From Ornithinimicrobium faecis (GTDB taxonomy: Bacteria; Actinomycetota; Actinomycetes; Actinomycetales; Dermatophilaceae), in NCBI RefSeq assembly GCF_023923225.1, contig NZ_CP099489.1, positions 310,001-374,000 on the forward strand: a stretch of 64,000 nucleotides of DNA. Reading direction: 5' to 3'. The stretch's first letter is position 1. Each line of letters opens with the position of its first letter. A model generated the notes under the pieces. The model was not told where the DNA came from. It worked only from the letters and a program-made list of their open reading frames with translations, and did no database searches. A program made the position numbers and the translations under genes. Of this stretch, positions 55,783-64,000 are shown piece by piece.

Positions 55783-56418
55783 TTAGCGCAGCCAGCGGCC
55801 CGGGGCGAGCACCAGGTCGAGGAGGTGCCCGGCGAGCGATCCCGGTGTGGCCGTGGCCGGACGGTTGCGCAGCGGCCGGGCCGAGCCCGCCACCTTGGCG
55901 GCGCGTGCCCCGACGTGACCCTGGTCGGCGTGCGGCAGGAGTCGGGTGGTCAGGCCGAGTTGCTCGAGCAGGCTGATCAGGACGGCTTCGCGCTGTGTTG
56001 GGTCGGCATCGCGGACCAGGATCTCCTCAAGACGGCTCCGCACCGGGGCATCGGCTCGCGGGCCGGTGGGCCAGTGAGGGCCCGGGGTCCAGACGTCGGG
56101 GTCAGTGAGGGCGCCGAGCGAGGCCAGCCGGTGCAGGAGGGTCTCGAGAGTCCCGGGCCGGCTCAGCGTCTGGATCGCGTCGTCGACGCTCAGTCCATCG
56201 ACGCGGTCGGCAGCGTCGGACAGCAGGTCATCACGGATCGTGACCATCGTGTCGCGCTCCAGCCGTTTGCCCGAGCGTTTGAGCGTGCTGCGCAGCGTCA
56301 GCTCGAAGACGAGCGCCGAGGCCACTGCCTCGGCGACGGCGCCGTGCGGCAGGAGCGCCTGCCCGGTCTCGTCGTCCAGGCACAGGAGCGTCAACTCCTC
56401 GGCCAGCAACAGCGACAT
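55783..56418 (-). CDS. GPP34/Vps74-like phosphoprotein family protein, second copy
   Basis: A 211-residue protein of the GPP34 (GOLPH3-like) family. It starts MSLLLAEELTLLCLDDETGQ, the family signature, then VASALVFELTLRSTLKR and a helical body with TLETLLHRLASLGALT. In eukaryotes GPP34 proteins bind phosphoinositides; actinobacterial members are common and poorly known. GAGG precedes ATG 56418. It lies 41 bp after a paralogue on the same strand. The 3' end AGCGCAGCCAGCGGC is duplicated directly beyond the stop (about 55756-55798). Confidence 0.88.
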   Translation of the reverse strand: MSLLLAEELTLLCLDDETGQALLPHGAVAEAVASALVFELTLRSTLKRSGKRLERDTMVTIRDDLLSDAADRVDGLSVDDAIQTLSRPGTLETLLHRLASLGALTDPDVWTPGPHWPTGPRADAPVRSRLEEILVRDADPTQREAVLISLLEQLGLTTRLLPHADQGHVGARAAKVAGSARPLRNRPATATPGSLAGHLLDLVLAPGRWLR

Positions 56419-56459
56419 GATGGTCCTCTTGGTTCGGTGTGGGTCTCGGGTGGGCCCGA

Positions 56460-57161
56460 TCAGGGCAGGAAGATGCGGATCCCGCTGCCCACGAGCTCCA
56501 GGACGTCCAGGCCATCCCACCAGGACGAGCGGGTCCGGCGCTGGCCTGAGTTGTCGGATCCACCCGCCGGAGTGAGTCGGGGGCGGCTGTCCTCGCCCTG
56601 ATAGTCCTGCATCGGGCGAGACCTGCGGGCGACCTCGGCAGCGCGTGCCCGGGTGATCTCCGCATCGTCGTCGGGGAGCACGGCGGCCACAATCTCCAGG
56701 TGGTGCAACAGCGCGACGAGGGCTGCCTCGTGCTCGTTGGCCCCCTGGCCTTGCGCCAGCACCTCGCGCAGCCGCTCTCGGACCGCCGCCTCGGGGTGCG
56801 GGTCCTTGGGCAGGTGAATGCCGGGTGACCAGACCTCGGCATCGTGCAGCACGCCACGGCTGACCAGGCGCGCCAGGATGGCCTGGAGGAGGTCCTCGGC
56901 CGCGAGCTTCTCGACGGCGGCCGTTGGGCTCAGGCCGATCGCGCTGCTTGCCGTCAGATCGAGCAGCTGGTCGCCCGTTGCGCTCTGTTCGCCCTGGGCG
57001 AGCGTGCCTGCTCGGGTGAGCGTCAGTGCACCCGCCAGGGACAACTCGAAGACCAGGGCGAGAGCAACCCCTTGTCCGGCTTCGCGAGGCTCGACCTCGC
57101 ACTGCCCAGTCTCGTCGTCCATGCACAGGAGCACGAGCTCCTCGGCGAGCAGCAGCGACAT
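56460..57161 (-). CDS. GPP34/Vps74-like phosphoprotein family protein, first copy
   Basis: A 233-residue paralogue of the downstream gene, starting MSLLLAEELVLLCMDDETGQCEVE. It has the same LALVFELSLAGALT helix, LLQAILARLVSRGVLHDAEVW, and a longer Ser/Arg-rich C-terminal tail (about 195-233) ending DGLDVLELVGSGIRIFLP. AAGGG lies six bases before the ATG. The two are a tandem duplication that has since diverged strongly outside the N-terminus. Function unknown; membrane-surface association is inferred from the family. Confidence 0.88.
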   Translation of the reverse strand: MSLLLAEELVLLCMDDETGQCEVEPREAGQGVALALVFELSLAGALTLTRAGTLAQGEQSATGDQLLDLTASSAIGLSPTAAVEKLAAEDLLQAILARLVSRGVLHDAEVWSPGIHLPKDPHPEAAVRERLREVLAQGQGANEHEAALVALLHHLEIVAAVLPDDDAEITRARAAEVARRSRPMQDYQGEDSRPRLTPAGGSDNSGQRRTRSSWWDGLDVLELVGSGIRIFLP

Positions 57162-57300
57162 GTTCAGCCCTTCTGTGGTGGCGGCAATCTGGCTCTCGGA
57201 CGCGCACCGCCGCAGCGTCGTTCCCGCCGTGTGGTGTGGGAGCAGCCAGGTCGGGTGAGGTCTCGTTGCCCATTGTGCCCTGACCGTTCCGGCGGATGGC

Positions 57301-58587
57301 TCAGCTGCGGACGCCTCGGCGGGCAGCCTCGGAGAAGTCCAGTCGACCGGGCCGGAAGCAGACCAACGTGACAGCCAGCAGAGCGGCCGTGACCAACAGC
57401 GAGATGGTCAGGCTGAAGGCGTCGGCCAACCACCCGTCCAACGAAGCGGCCAGCGGGCGTGAGCCGACGAACCCCATGAACCACAGCGCCATGACCCGTC
57501 CGCGCAGGAGGGCGGGCACCCGCTCCTGGATCAGCGTCGTGGCCCCGGTCAGGGCGATCATGAAGCCGCTGCCCACCACCCCGAAGAGCAGCAGCGCGGC
57601 GACGGGATGGGTCGCCAGGGCCAGACCAAGAGTGCCCAGGGTCATCAGCACCAGCCCGACCTGCGTGACCCACTGCTGGGGGCGACCGCGGCTGGCACCG
57701 GAATAGGCGACGTAACCCAGGGCCGCGCCCAGGCCGAAGGCGCCGGTCAGTTGCCCGACCAGGTGGGAGCCGCCGCCCAGCTCCTCGGCAAACGCGGGCG
57801 CCAGCGTCATGGAGGGCTCGGAGGCGAAGCCGGCCGCCGTAACCACCATGAGCAGGGCGAACAGGGTGCGGTCGCCCCCCACATGTCGCAGGGCGGAGCG
57901 GACCGAAAAGTCCTGATCGACCGTCTCGTCGTGCTCGATGCCATGGGGCAGCGAGGCCACGACGAGCATGACCGCGAAGATCAGGTGGCTGATCGCGGCG
58001 ACCGTGAACGCTGGCGCTGCCGAGAACTGGGCAGCGATCGCAGCGCCGACGGCCGGGCCCACCACGCGGGCCAGGGTCATCGGCAACGAGTTCAACCCCA
58101 TCGCGGTGCCCAGCTCGCCCGGGCGGATCAGCAGCGGGATGATCGACTGCTGAGCCGGTCCACCCACCACGAAACCCAGCCCGACGATGAAGGAACCGAG
58201 CAGGACGATGGAGGCCCCGGCATAACCCTGCGGGTCACCGTCCACCAAGCACCAGACGGCAATGAAACCGGAGCCGGCCAGGCACAACAGCCGGCCGAGG
58301 ACCAGCTGGAACGCCAGGTTGCCCCGATCGGCCCACTTGCCGCTCAGCGGTGACAGGAAGAGTTGGGGGATGAACTGCGCGACGCTGACGAGGCCGACCC
58401 ACAGCGCCGACCCGGTCGCTGCGAACACCACGATCGCGGCCACGATGGCGTGGATCCAGACGCCGATGCCGCTGAGCAGCTTGCCCCAGAAGATGACGCC
58501 GAACTGCCGGTCGACGATCAGGCCGAAGGTGCCCCGCGGGGGCAGCGACGCGGCGGGAGCGTTGGTGCTGGAGAGCCGGTCTGTCAT
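57301..58587 (-). CDS. MFS transporter
   Basis: A 428-residue major facilitator with twelve predicted helices. The N-terminus FGLIVDRQFGVIFWGKLLSGIGVWIHAIVAAIVVFAATGSALWVGLVSVAQFIPQLFLSPLSGKWADRG carries the motif A-like GKWADRG loop. The centre HGIEHDETVDQDFSVRSALRHVGGDRTL is the cytosolic loop. The pattern resembles enterobactin-exporter/DHA3-type drug efflux proteins. Its ATG overlaps the marR stop (ATGA), so it is in one unit with that regulator and is probably repressed by it. Confidence 0.9.
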   Translation of the reverse strand: MTDRLSSTNAPAASLPPRGTFGLIVDRQFGVIFWGKLLSGIGVWIHAIVAAIVVFAATGSALWVGLVSVAQFIPQLFLSPLSGKWADRGNLAFQLVLGRLLCLAGSGFIAVWCLVDGDPQGYAGASIVLLGSFIVGLGFVVGGPAQQSIIPLLIRPGELGTAMGLNSLPMTLARVVGPAVGAAIAAQFSAAPAFTVAAISHLIFAVMLVVASLPHGIEHDETVDQDFSVRSALRHVGGDRTLFALLMVVTAAGFASEPSMTLAPAFAEELGGGSHLVGQLTGAFGLGAALGYVAYSGASRGRPQQWVTQVGLVLMTLGTLGLALATHPVAALLLFGVVGSGFMIALTGATTLIQERVPALLRGRVMALWFMGFVGSRPLAASLDGWLADAFSLTISLLVTAALLAVTLVCFRPGRLDFSEAARRGVRS

Positions 58588-59048
58588 CGGCGACCGAACT
58601 CCTCGTCGAAGCCGTGCCGCAGCCGGTCGAGGAGTCGGGTGAGGGTGTGCACATCCGCCTCATCCCAGTCGTCGACCAGTGAGGCGAGGACCTCCTGGCG
58701 GCGAGCAGTGGTCGCCTCGAGGGAGGCTCGGCCCCGCTCGGTCAGGTGCAGGCGGGTCTGGCGCTGGTCGTCCGAGCACCGTGACCTCGACAGCATGTCG
58801 GCGCGGACCAAGGCGTCGACCGAGCGGCTGGCCGTGGAGTGCTCGACCCCGAGGTCGGTTGCCACCTGCCGGATGGAGGGCCCGGTCCCGTCTGCCGACT
58901 CGCGCTCGACGCTGCGCATCAGACGCAGCGAGGCGATGCCTCCCTCAAAGTCGATGTCCTTGAGCAGTCGCTGCCGATAGGCGGGCCGCTGGGTCGCTGC
59001 GCGGAAGCCGACAACGGCCTCGTCCAGGTCTGCGATCGCTGTGTCCAC
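58584..59048 (-). CDS. MarR-family transcriptional regulator of the MFS gene
   Basis: A 154-residue winged-helix regulator. The domain has SIRQVATDLGVEHSTASRSVDALVRADMLSRSRCSDDQRQTRLHLTERGRASLEATTARRQEVLASLVDDWDEADVHTL, with recognition helix and wing clear. GTG 59048 gives MDTAIADLDE. A 19 bp dyad, TATGTAT-N5-ATACATA, lies 6 bp upstream and is very likely its operator. It is co-transcribed with the MFS transporter gene. Inducer unknown. Confidence 0.92.
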   Translation of the reverse strand: MDTAIADLDEAVVGFRAATQRPAYRQRLLKDIDFEGGIASLRLMRSVERESADGTGPSIRQVATDLGVEHSTASRSVDALVRADMLSRSRCSDDQRQTRLHLTERGRASLEATTARRQEVLASLVDDWDEADVHTLTRLLDRLRHGFDEEFGRR

Positions 59049-59053
59049 ACTTG

Positions 59054-59072
59054 TATGTATAGCGCATACATA
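59054..59072. promoter_or_regulatory. MarR operator TATGTAT-N5-ATACATA
   Basis: Perfect 7 bp arms flank AGCGC, 6-24 bp upstream of the marR start codon, in a short AT-rich patch of an otherwise GC-rich region. Confidence 0.75.
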
Positions 59073-59124
59073 GTTCTAGTGAAAGTCGGCTAACGGGTGG
59101 CACCGGCACGCCGACTGGGTTTGG

Positions 59125-60153
59125 ATGGCTGCCATGATCCGCTTCCCGCAACCGCTCCAGCCCGGTGACCGCATTGGCGTCACCAGCCCCTCAAGCGGTG
59201 TCCCGCAGGCGCTCTGGCCACGGTTGGAGGTTGCGACCCAGTGGCTGCGCGACCGCGGGTTCGAGGTTGAGGTGGGCGACTGCATGGACGGGGACAGCTC
59301 ACACGTCAGTGCTCCGGCGGTGGCGCGGGCCGGTGAGCTGCAGCGGATGCTGACCGACCCGGGCATCACGGCGGTGGTCCCGCCCTGGGGTGGGGAGACC
59401 GCGATCGACCTGCTCGATCTGCTGGACTGGGACGCGCTCGCGGCGGCTGAGCCGACCTGGCTGGTCGGATTTAGCGACCTCTCCACGCTGTTGCTGCCGC
59501 TGACGCTGCGCACGGGGTGGGCGACGCTGCACAGTCCCAACCTGATGGACACGCCCTATGCCGCGCCGGAGGGCCTCGCGCACTGGACCGAGGTGGCTGG
59601 GGCGACAGGCTCGGTCACCCAGCACGAGAGTGGCGTCCACCGGACCGGCGGCTTCGATGACTGGGAGGCGGACCCCAGCCCCACGGCATACCGGTTGGAG
59701 GGGCGCGGTGCCTGGGAGGTCGCCAGCGGCGACGAGATCGAGGTCAGCGGCCGCCTGATCGGCGGGTGCATCGAGACGGTGCATCACCTCGCGGGCTCCC
59801 CGTTCGGTGATGTCCCGGGGTTTGGGCAGCAGTATGCCGAGGAGGGGCTGATCCTGTATCTCGAGGCTGCCGAGGCGTCGGCTCTGGACATCTGCCGTGC
59901 CCTGCACGGCCTGCGTCTGGCGGGCTGGTTCGAGCATGCGAACGCGATCCTGATCGGACGCACAGAGGCGCCGGCCTCCGGCGAGTTCATCCAGCGCGAG
60001 GCGGTCCTGGACGCCCTGGAGGACCTGGACATCCCGATCGTCTTCGACGTCGAGATCGGGCACGTGCCGCCGCAACTGTCGCTGGTCAACGGCGCCCTGA
60101 CCCATCTGACGGTGCTGGACAACGAGCGCACGATCACGCAGGAGCTCGGCTAG
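59125..60153 (+). CDS. S66-family serine peptidase (LD-carboxypeptidase/MccF-like)
   Basis: A 342-residue peptidase. The N-terminus LQPGDRIGVTSPSSGVP, the nucleophile Ser117 in WLVGFSDLSTLLLPL, the Glu in LILYLEAAEASALDICRALHGLRLAGWFE and the His in IVFDVEIGHVPPQLSLVNG make a complete S66 triad. The family includes LD-carboxypeptidase (peptidoglycan recycling) and MccF, which inactivates microcin C. The sequence is closer in motif style to MccF-like members, so self-immunity or detoxification is possible but unproven. ATG 59125 and 59134 are both usable. Confidence 0.9.
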   Translation: MAAMIRFPQPLQPGDRIGVTSPSSGVPQALWPRLEVATQWLRDRGFEVEVGDCMDGDSSHVSAPAVARAGELQRMLTDPGITAVVPPWGGETAIDLLDLLDWDALAAAEPTWLVGFSDLSTLLLPLTLRTGWATLHSPNLMDTPYAAPEGLAHWTEVAGATGSVTQHESGVHRTGGFDDWEADPSPTAYRLEGRGAWEVASGDEIEVSGRLIGGCIETVHHLAGSPFGDVPGFGQQYAEEGLILYLEAAEASALDICRALHGLRLAGWFEHANAILIGRTEAPASGEFIQREAVLDALEDLDIPIVFDVEIGHVPPQLSLVNGALTHLTVLDNERTITQELG

Positions 60154-60174
60154 CGGGGAGAGCGTTGACTCATA

Positions 60175-61188
60175 TCAGGCCAGGTCGCGCAGCCGTGGTG
60201 CCAGGTCCTCCTCGAACTGCGTCAGGAACCGCTCCTGGTCGTGGCCGGGGCCGTGGAAGACCAGGTGGTTGAAGCCGGCCTCGACATAGGGACGGACCTG
60301 CTCTGCGACATCGTCGGGATCGGCGGAGACGATCCAGCGCTTGGCCACCTGCTCGATGGGCAGTTCGTCGGCGAAGCGCTCCATCTCGATCGGGTCGTCG
60401 ATGCTGTGCTTCTGCTCCGGGGTGAGCGACAGGGGCGCCCAGAAACGGGTGTTCTCCAGGGCCGCGTCGGCGTCCCGGTCATAGGACAGCTTGATCTCGA
60501 TCATCCGGTCGATGGAGTCGCTGGGCTTCTCGGCCTTGGCCAGGCCCTCCTCGACGGCGGGCAGCAACTTGTCGGTGTAGAGCTCCATGCCCTTGCCCGA
60601 GGTGCAGATGAAGCCGTCACCGGACCGTCCGGCATACCGTGCAACGACCGGGCCACCGGCGGCGACATAGACCGGGACGCCGCCGTCGGGTACGTCATAG
60701 ATGGAGGCGCCCTTGGTCTGGTAATAGTCCCCGTCAAAGTCGACCCGGTCACCTGTCCAGAGTTCACGCATCAACCGCACGGCCTCGCGCAACCGCGCGA
60801 AACGCTCCTTGAACTCTGGCCACTCGCCCTGAAACCCGCCGGTGGCGATCTCGTTCAGCGCCTCACCAGTGCCGACGCCGAGCACGACCCGGCCCGGGAA
60901 CAGGCAACCCATCGTGGCAAACGCCTGCGCCACCACGGCGGGGTTGTAACGGAAGGTCGGGGTCATCACCGACGTGCCGAGCACGAGGCGCTCGGTGCGC
61001 GCCCCGACCGCGGACATCCAGGAGATCGCAAAAGGGGCGTGCCCGCCCACGTGCCGCCACGGCTGGAAGTGGTCACTGACGAAGACCGAGTCCATGCCGT
61101 GCGACTCCGCCGCGACACCCAGGTCAACGAGTTCCCGCGGCCCGAACTGCTCCGCCGACGCCTTGTATCCCAGCTTCAGTTCCGTCAT
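60175..61188 (-). CDS. fgd: F420-dependent glucose-6-phosphate dehydrogenase
   Basis: A 337-residue LLM-class enzyme that oxidises glucose-6-phosphate to 6-phosphogluconolactone and reduces coenzyme F420. It follows mycobacterial Fgd1 almost throughout: [18 protein letters not shown], the catalytic His40 in [17 protein letters not shown], Glu109 in [14 protein letters not shown], and [32 protein letters not shown] and [13 protein letters not shown]. It is the main source of reduced F420 in actinobacteria, so the organism very likely makes F420. Other F420 genes are not in the window. Confidence 0.96.
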   Translation of the reverse strand: MTELKLGYKASAEQFGPRELVDLGVAAESHGMDSVFVSDHFQPWRHVGGHAPFAISWMSAVGARTERLVLGTSVMTPTFRYNPAVVAQAFATMGCLFPGRVVLGVGTGEALNEIATGGFQGEWPEFKERFARLREAVRLMRELWTGDRVDFDGDYYQTKGASIYDVPDGGVPVYVAAGGPVVARYAGRSGDGFICTSGKGMELYTDKLLPAVEEGLAKAEKPSDSIDRMIEIKLSYDRDADAALENTRFWAPLSLTPEQKHSIDDPIEMERFADELPIEQVAKRWIVSADPDDVAEQVRPYVEAGFNHLVFHGPGHDQERFLTQFEEDLAPRLRDLA

Positions 61189-61242
61189 GGCCTCACTCTT
61201 CCATGGCCAGCCTCGCGGCCGTCCGGTGGGGCAACTCGCAAC

Positions 61243-62091
61243 TCAGCGCACCGCGGTCGTCGTGAACCGAATCTCCTGACCCGGCCGCAACTGGGCACAC
61301 CGGTCCACGTCGAGGTCGTCGACATAGGCGATCACCGGATATCCACCGGTCACCGGGTGATCAGCGAGGAAGAGCACAGGCAGACCCGACGGCGGAATCT
61401 GGATGGCGCCGCGGACCATGCCTTCGCTGACCAACTCGCCCTCACGCAGCCGGGGGAGTGGGTCACCGGTCAGCCGCACCCCGACCCGGTTGGACTGGCT
61501 GTCAACCTCATAGACCTGCGAGGTGAGCAGATCCCACGCCGCATCGTCAAACCAGTCGCGCCGCGGCCCGGGGGTCACCTGGACCAGGAGCCGATCACCG
61601 CTCGGTTCGGGGACCGGGGCGACGTCGACGCCCGGCTCCGGTCGGGGCGAGGTCCCCACCGGGAGAGTGGCGCCAGCCTCCAGCGGTGGTGGCCCCAGAC
61701 CGGACAGTATGTCGCTCGCCCGGCTCCCCAGGACGGGCTCCACATCGACTCCGCCCCGGACCGCGAGGTAGGTGCGCAGGCCAGCGGGCGGGAAGCCCAG
61801 GCGCAGCGTTTCTCCGGCAGAGAGCGTGAACGGGGCCAGGTGCGGCACACCGGGACACCGGGCGCCGGTGGTTGCCACCACCACGTCCTCGTCGGTCTGC
61901 AGGGCCAGCCCGCCGAGAGTCACCTCGATGGTCGCCAGTGTCGGGTGGTTGCCCACGAGGGCGTTCGCCAGCCGGTGGGCGCCCCGGTCGCACGCCCCCG
62001 ACCGGCCGATGCCCAGGGCCGCCTGCCCCGGACGACCAAAGTCCTGGACCGTGCTGAGGGCACCGGCCTCCACCACTGTCAGGGTCGTCAT
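61243..62091 (-). CDS. pxpC: 5-Oxoprolinase subunit C (PxpC/KipA-type)
   Basis: A 282-residue subunit of the ATP-dependent 5-oxoprolinase, which opens pyroglutamate to glutamate. The start LTVVEAGALSTVQDFGRPGQAALGIGRSGACDRGAHRLANALVGN and the later VQVTPGPRRDWFDDAAWDLLTSQVYEVDSQSNRVGVRLTG and LVSEGMVRGAIQIPPSGLPVLFLADHPVTGGYPVIAYV are diagnostic for PxpC/KipA. ATG 62091 overlaps the pxpB stop (ATGA). Last gene of the pxpA-B-C unit. Confidence 0.95.
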   Translation of the reverse strand: MTTLTVVEAGALSTVQDFGRPGQAALGIGRSGACDRGAHRLANALVGNHPTLATIEVTLGGLALQTDEDVVVATTGARCPGVPHLAPFTLSAGETLRLGFPPAGLRTYLAVRGGVDVEPVLGSRASDILSGLGPPPLEAGATLPVGTSPRPEPGVDVAPVPEPSGDRLLVQVTPGPRRDWFDDAAWDLLTSQVYEVDSQSNRVGVRLTGDPLPRLREGELVSEGMVRGAIQIPPSGLPVLFLADHPVTGGYPVIAYVDDLDVDRCAQLRPGQEIRFTTTAVR

Positions 62092-62693
62092 GAGGACTCC
62101 ACGAAACGGACGGATGCTCCCGGCGCGAGCAGGGCGGGTGGGTCCCGGTCGAGATCGAAGGCATCGACCAGGGCGTGCCCGATCAGCTGCCAGCCGCCAG
62201 GGGACTCGCGCGGATAGACCCCGGTGAACTCGCCTGCGAGAGCGAGGGATCCGGCCGGCACCTTGGTGCGCGGGCTCTCCCGCCGAGGGGTGTCCCACTC
62301 AAACTTCGTGCCCGCCAGATAGCCGAACCCCGGCGCGAACCCACAGAAGGCGACGGTCCACTGCTCCTCCAGGTGGCGACGAACCAGTTCATCCGTGGAG
62401 CACCCCAGCGCGTCAGCCGCGTCGGCGAGGTCCTCGCCGTCATAACGCACCGGCACCTCGACCGGAGCCCCGCTGTGGCCGCTGTGCTCACCGGGCTCGA
62501 TCGTCTCCAGTTGTCCTGCAAGGGATCTGAGGTCGGCGTCACGGTCGCCGATCACCAGGATCGTGCGCCCGGCCGGCACGATGTCCAGCACTGGCAGGTC
62601 GGCGTCCTGGAGCGCGGCATACTGCGCGAGCACGTCTTCCAGGGAGTCAAACTCCAGGAGCAGGGCGCGCGACCCGCTGGGCAGGATCCGCAT
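62088..62693 (-). CDS. pxpB: 5-Oxoprolinase subunit B (PxpB/KipI-type)
   Basis: A 201-residue subunit. It starts MRILPSGSRALLLEFDSLEDVLAQYAAL and has EVPVRYDGEDLADAADALG and the family hallmark FCGFAPGFGYLAGTK (about 117-131), with PRTKVPAGSLALAGEFTGVYPRESPGGWQLIG following. KipI was first described in Bacillus subtilis as a kinase inhibitor, but the PxpABC complex is now the accepted role. It starts 2 bp after the pxpA stop and overlaps pxpC. Confidence 0.95.
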   Translation of the reverse strand: MRILPSGSRALLLEFDSLEDVLAQYAALQDADLPVLDIVPAGRTILVIGDRDADLRSLAGQLETIEPGEHSGHSGAPVEVPVRYDGEDLADAADALGCSTDELVRRHLEEQWTVAFCGFAPGFGYLAGTKFEWDTPRRESPRTKVPAGSLALAGEFTGVYPRESPGGWQLIGHALVDAFDLDRDPPALLAPGASVRFVESS

Positions 62694-62695
62694 GA

Positions 62696-63460
62696 CTAGG
62701 CCGCCGGCGCAAACGGGGCCAGCGGCACGCCCGCTCCCTCCAGGGCCTGCCGGACCTGTCGGGCGATCTCGACCGCGCCGGGAGTGTCGCCGTGCACGCA
62801 GATCGAGTCCGGCTGCAGGGTCAGCTGGTCGCCGTTGATGTCCTCGATCGGTTCCCCGGCCGCCATCGCGATGCACCGCCTCGCGATGGCCCCCGGGTCG
62901 TGCAGCACCGAGTCCTTCTCCTTGCGCGAGACCAGGTGTCCCTCAGGGGTGTAGGCCCGGTCCGCAAACGCCTCGTGCGCCGTCCGCAGGCCGGCCTCCT
63001 CGGCCAGGCGCAGCACGACCGAGCCGGGCAGTCCCATCAGCACCAGACCCGAGTCGTATGCCGAGACCGCGGCCACCACTGCGCCCGCCTGGGCCTCGTG
63101 GGTCACGATGGTGTTGTAGAGCCCACCGTGCGGCTTGACGTAGGAGATCCGGCCACCGGCCTGTCGGGCGAAGCCGTCCAGCGCCCCGATCTGATAGGTC
63201 ACCTCGTCCTGCAGGGTGGCCGCGTCGATGTCGATGAAGCGCCGGCCAAAGCCGGTCAGATCCCGATAGGCGACGTGGGCGCCGATGGCGACCCCGTTGG
63301 CCACGGCCTGCTGCGTGACGTGGCGCATGATCGAGGGATCGCCGGCGTGGAAGCCGCAGGCGACGTTGGCGCTGGTGACGATCGAGAGCAGTGCGTCGTC
63401 GTCGCCCATCGACCAGCTGCCCAGGCCCTCACCCAGGTCCGAGTTGAGATCAACGGTCAT
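62696..63460 (-). CDS. pxpA: 5-Oxoprolinase subunit A (PxpA, LamB/YcsF family)
   Basis: A 254-residue subunit. The N-terminus TVDLNSDLGEGLGSWSMGDDDALLSIVTSANVACGFHAGDP is diagnostic of the LamB/YcsF family. Further on are RISYVKPHGGLYN and FADRAYTPEGHLVSRKEKDSVLHDP. ATG 63460 lies 10 bp after the stop of an NRAMP-type transporter gene. The order transporter-pxpA-pxpB-pxpC matches the ycsG-ycsF-kipI-kipA order of Bacillus, so the operon probably handles uptake-linked pyroglutamate use. Confidence 0.96.
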   Translation of the reverse strand: MTVDLNSDLGEGLGSWSMGDDDALLSIVTSANVACGFHAGDPSIMRHVTQQAVANGVAIGAHVAYRDLTGFGRRFIDIDAATLQDEVTYQIGALDGFARQAGGRISYVKPHGGLYNTIVTHEAQAGAVVAAVSAYDSGLVLMGLPGSVVLRLAEEAGLRTAHEAFADRAYTPEGHLVSRKEKDSVLHDPGAIARRCIAMAAGEPIEDINGDQLTLQPDSICVHGDTPGAVEIARQVRQALEGAGVPLAPFAPAA

Positions 63461-63470
63461 GTCATCCTCC

Positions 63471-64000
63471 TCAGCCGGTGATCAGATCGATCGCGGGTTG
63501 GATCGAGTTGATCGCCAGATAGATGGTCAACACCCATGCTGCCGTGCCCAGCGCGGCGAGCCACTTCGGGTATTCGTAGCCCTGGAGCAGGTCCCGGCGC
63601 CGCCAGGCGACCCACATGATGACACCGATCCCGACGGGCAGCAGGATGCCATTGAACGCGCCGGCGAAGACGAGCAGCGTCTGCGGGGCGGTGCCGATGG
63701 ACAGATAGAGCACCAGCGAAAGCACGATGAAGCCGACCACGAGATAACTCGTCTGTCGCGCGGTGTTCTTGGTGCTCGAGGTCAGGAACGTGACGGTGGT
63801 GTAGGAGCAACCGATCACACTGGTCAGGGCAGCGGCGGCAAAGATGACGCCGAAGAGCCGATAACCGACGTTGCCTGCAGCGGCCTGGAAGGCTGAGGCG
63901 GCCAGATTGTCCGGGTCCAGAGCGGCACCGGCGTGGACCACGCCCAGGATCGCCAGGAACAGGATGACCCGCATCACGCCCGTGACGATGATGCCCAGGA
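63471..64000 (-). CDS. NRAMP-family transporter, C-terminal part (5' end outside window)
   Basis: The C-terminal 176 codons of a membrane transporter, open through the right edge of the window. Five hydrophobic segments are visible, with LDPDNLAASAFQAAAGNVGYRLFGVIFAAAALTSVIGCSYTTVTFL and ILLPVGIGVIMWVAWRRRDLLQGYEYPKW, as in YcsG-type NRAMP relatives that accompany 5-oxoprolinase genes. Whether it carries a metal ion or the pyroglutamate itself cannot be said, because the metal-binding helix 1 lies outside the window. Confidence 0.85.
   Translation of the reverse strand, partial: LGIIVTGVMRVILFLAILGVVHAGAALDPDNLAASAFQAAAGNVGYRLFGVIFAAAALTSVIGCSYTTVTFLTSSTKNTARQTSYLVVGFIVLSLVLYLSIGTAPQTLLVFAGAFNGILLPVGIGVIMWVAWRRRDLLQGYEYPKWLAALGTAAWVLTIYLAINSIQPAIDLITG

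Noticed and set aside
60241..62217. 658-codon plus-strand frame over fgd and pxpC
   Set aside because: Antisense to two confidently identified genes, without domain features.
1..64000. tRNA, rRNA, insertion sequences or riboswitches
   Set aside because: I looked for cloverleaf-like segments, transposase motifs with inverted ends and known riboswitch cores in the gaps and found none I could support; a covariance-model scan would settle this.

Overview
The window is a 64 kb stretch of very high-GC actinobacterial chromosome. F420-dependent glucose-6-phosphate dehydrogenase, a mycothiol-type DinB/maleylpyruvate isomerase protein, a FadE5-type acyl-CoA dehydrogenase, a CopD-CtaG fusion, many GTG starts and strong GC bias together suggest Actinomycetota, most likely a Micrococcales lineage such as Intrasporangiaceae/Ornithinimicrobiaceae. 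The genus is inference. I saw no rRNA, tRNA, CRISPR, insertion sequence or prophage.

Layout. 1-6 kb: the end of fdhA, a NUDIX protein, a VWA surface protein, then leftward small membrane proteins, an AraC regulator with a VOC protein, and a holin-like membrane protein. 6-13.4 kb: an HisC/Pat aminotransferase, an FGGY kinase, and a three-gene 2-oxoacid dehydrogenase operon (E1a, E1b, E2) with a small membrane protein. 13.4-20.3 kb: a RES-domain toxin-antitoxin pair, a VOC protein, a secreted nuclease, an NTF2-like protein, a large membrane protein and a convergent, translationally coupled operon of three unknown membrane-anchored proteins. 20.3-31.4 kb: a lipoprotein, a mycothiol-type protein, CopD-CtaG, a nitrilase-family amidase, a metal/cobalamin-binding protein, a TetR-oxidoreductase pair, an FAD protein and FadE5. 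31.6-38.3 kb: a MarR-controlled EamA transporter, a RelB antitoxin with a broken relE, and a two-component system beside an ABC exporter. 38.6-45.4 kb: a complete peptide ABC importer operon with an M20 peptidase. 45.5-53.9 kb: a sulfite-oxidase-like protein with a fasciclin lipoprotein, a DsbA-like protein, a P1 peptidase, a second ABC exporter and purU. 53.9-64 kb: alcohol dehydrogenase/SDR, tandem GPP34 proteins, MarR-MFS, an S66 peptidase, fgd and the 5-oxoprolinase genes pxpA-B-C with an NRAMP transporter.

The most unusual signal is a set of short tandem arrays with a period of 32 bp, close to three helical turns. They sit directly downstream of stop codons. One family has the core ACCGAGCGCGT (3.3-3.6 kb and 34.3-34.5 kb). 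The same core occurs at the 5' ends of two peptide-transporter ATPase genes, where the period is exactly 33 bp, so the repeats are translated in frame as 11-residue units. A second family (core GTACGARACCTCTA) also has a 32 bp period, at 21.2, 25.0 and 29.5 kb. I do not recognise either from known element classes.

Regulation. Many first genes have a TANNNT -10 hexamer 6-8 nt before the start codon, which suggests widespread leaderless transcripts. Several regulators (TetR, two MarR, RelB, the RES antitoxin) have clear dyads or repeats in front of their genes.
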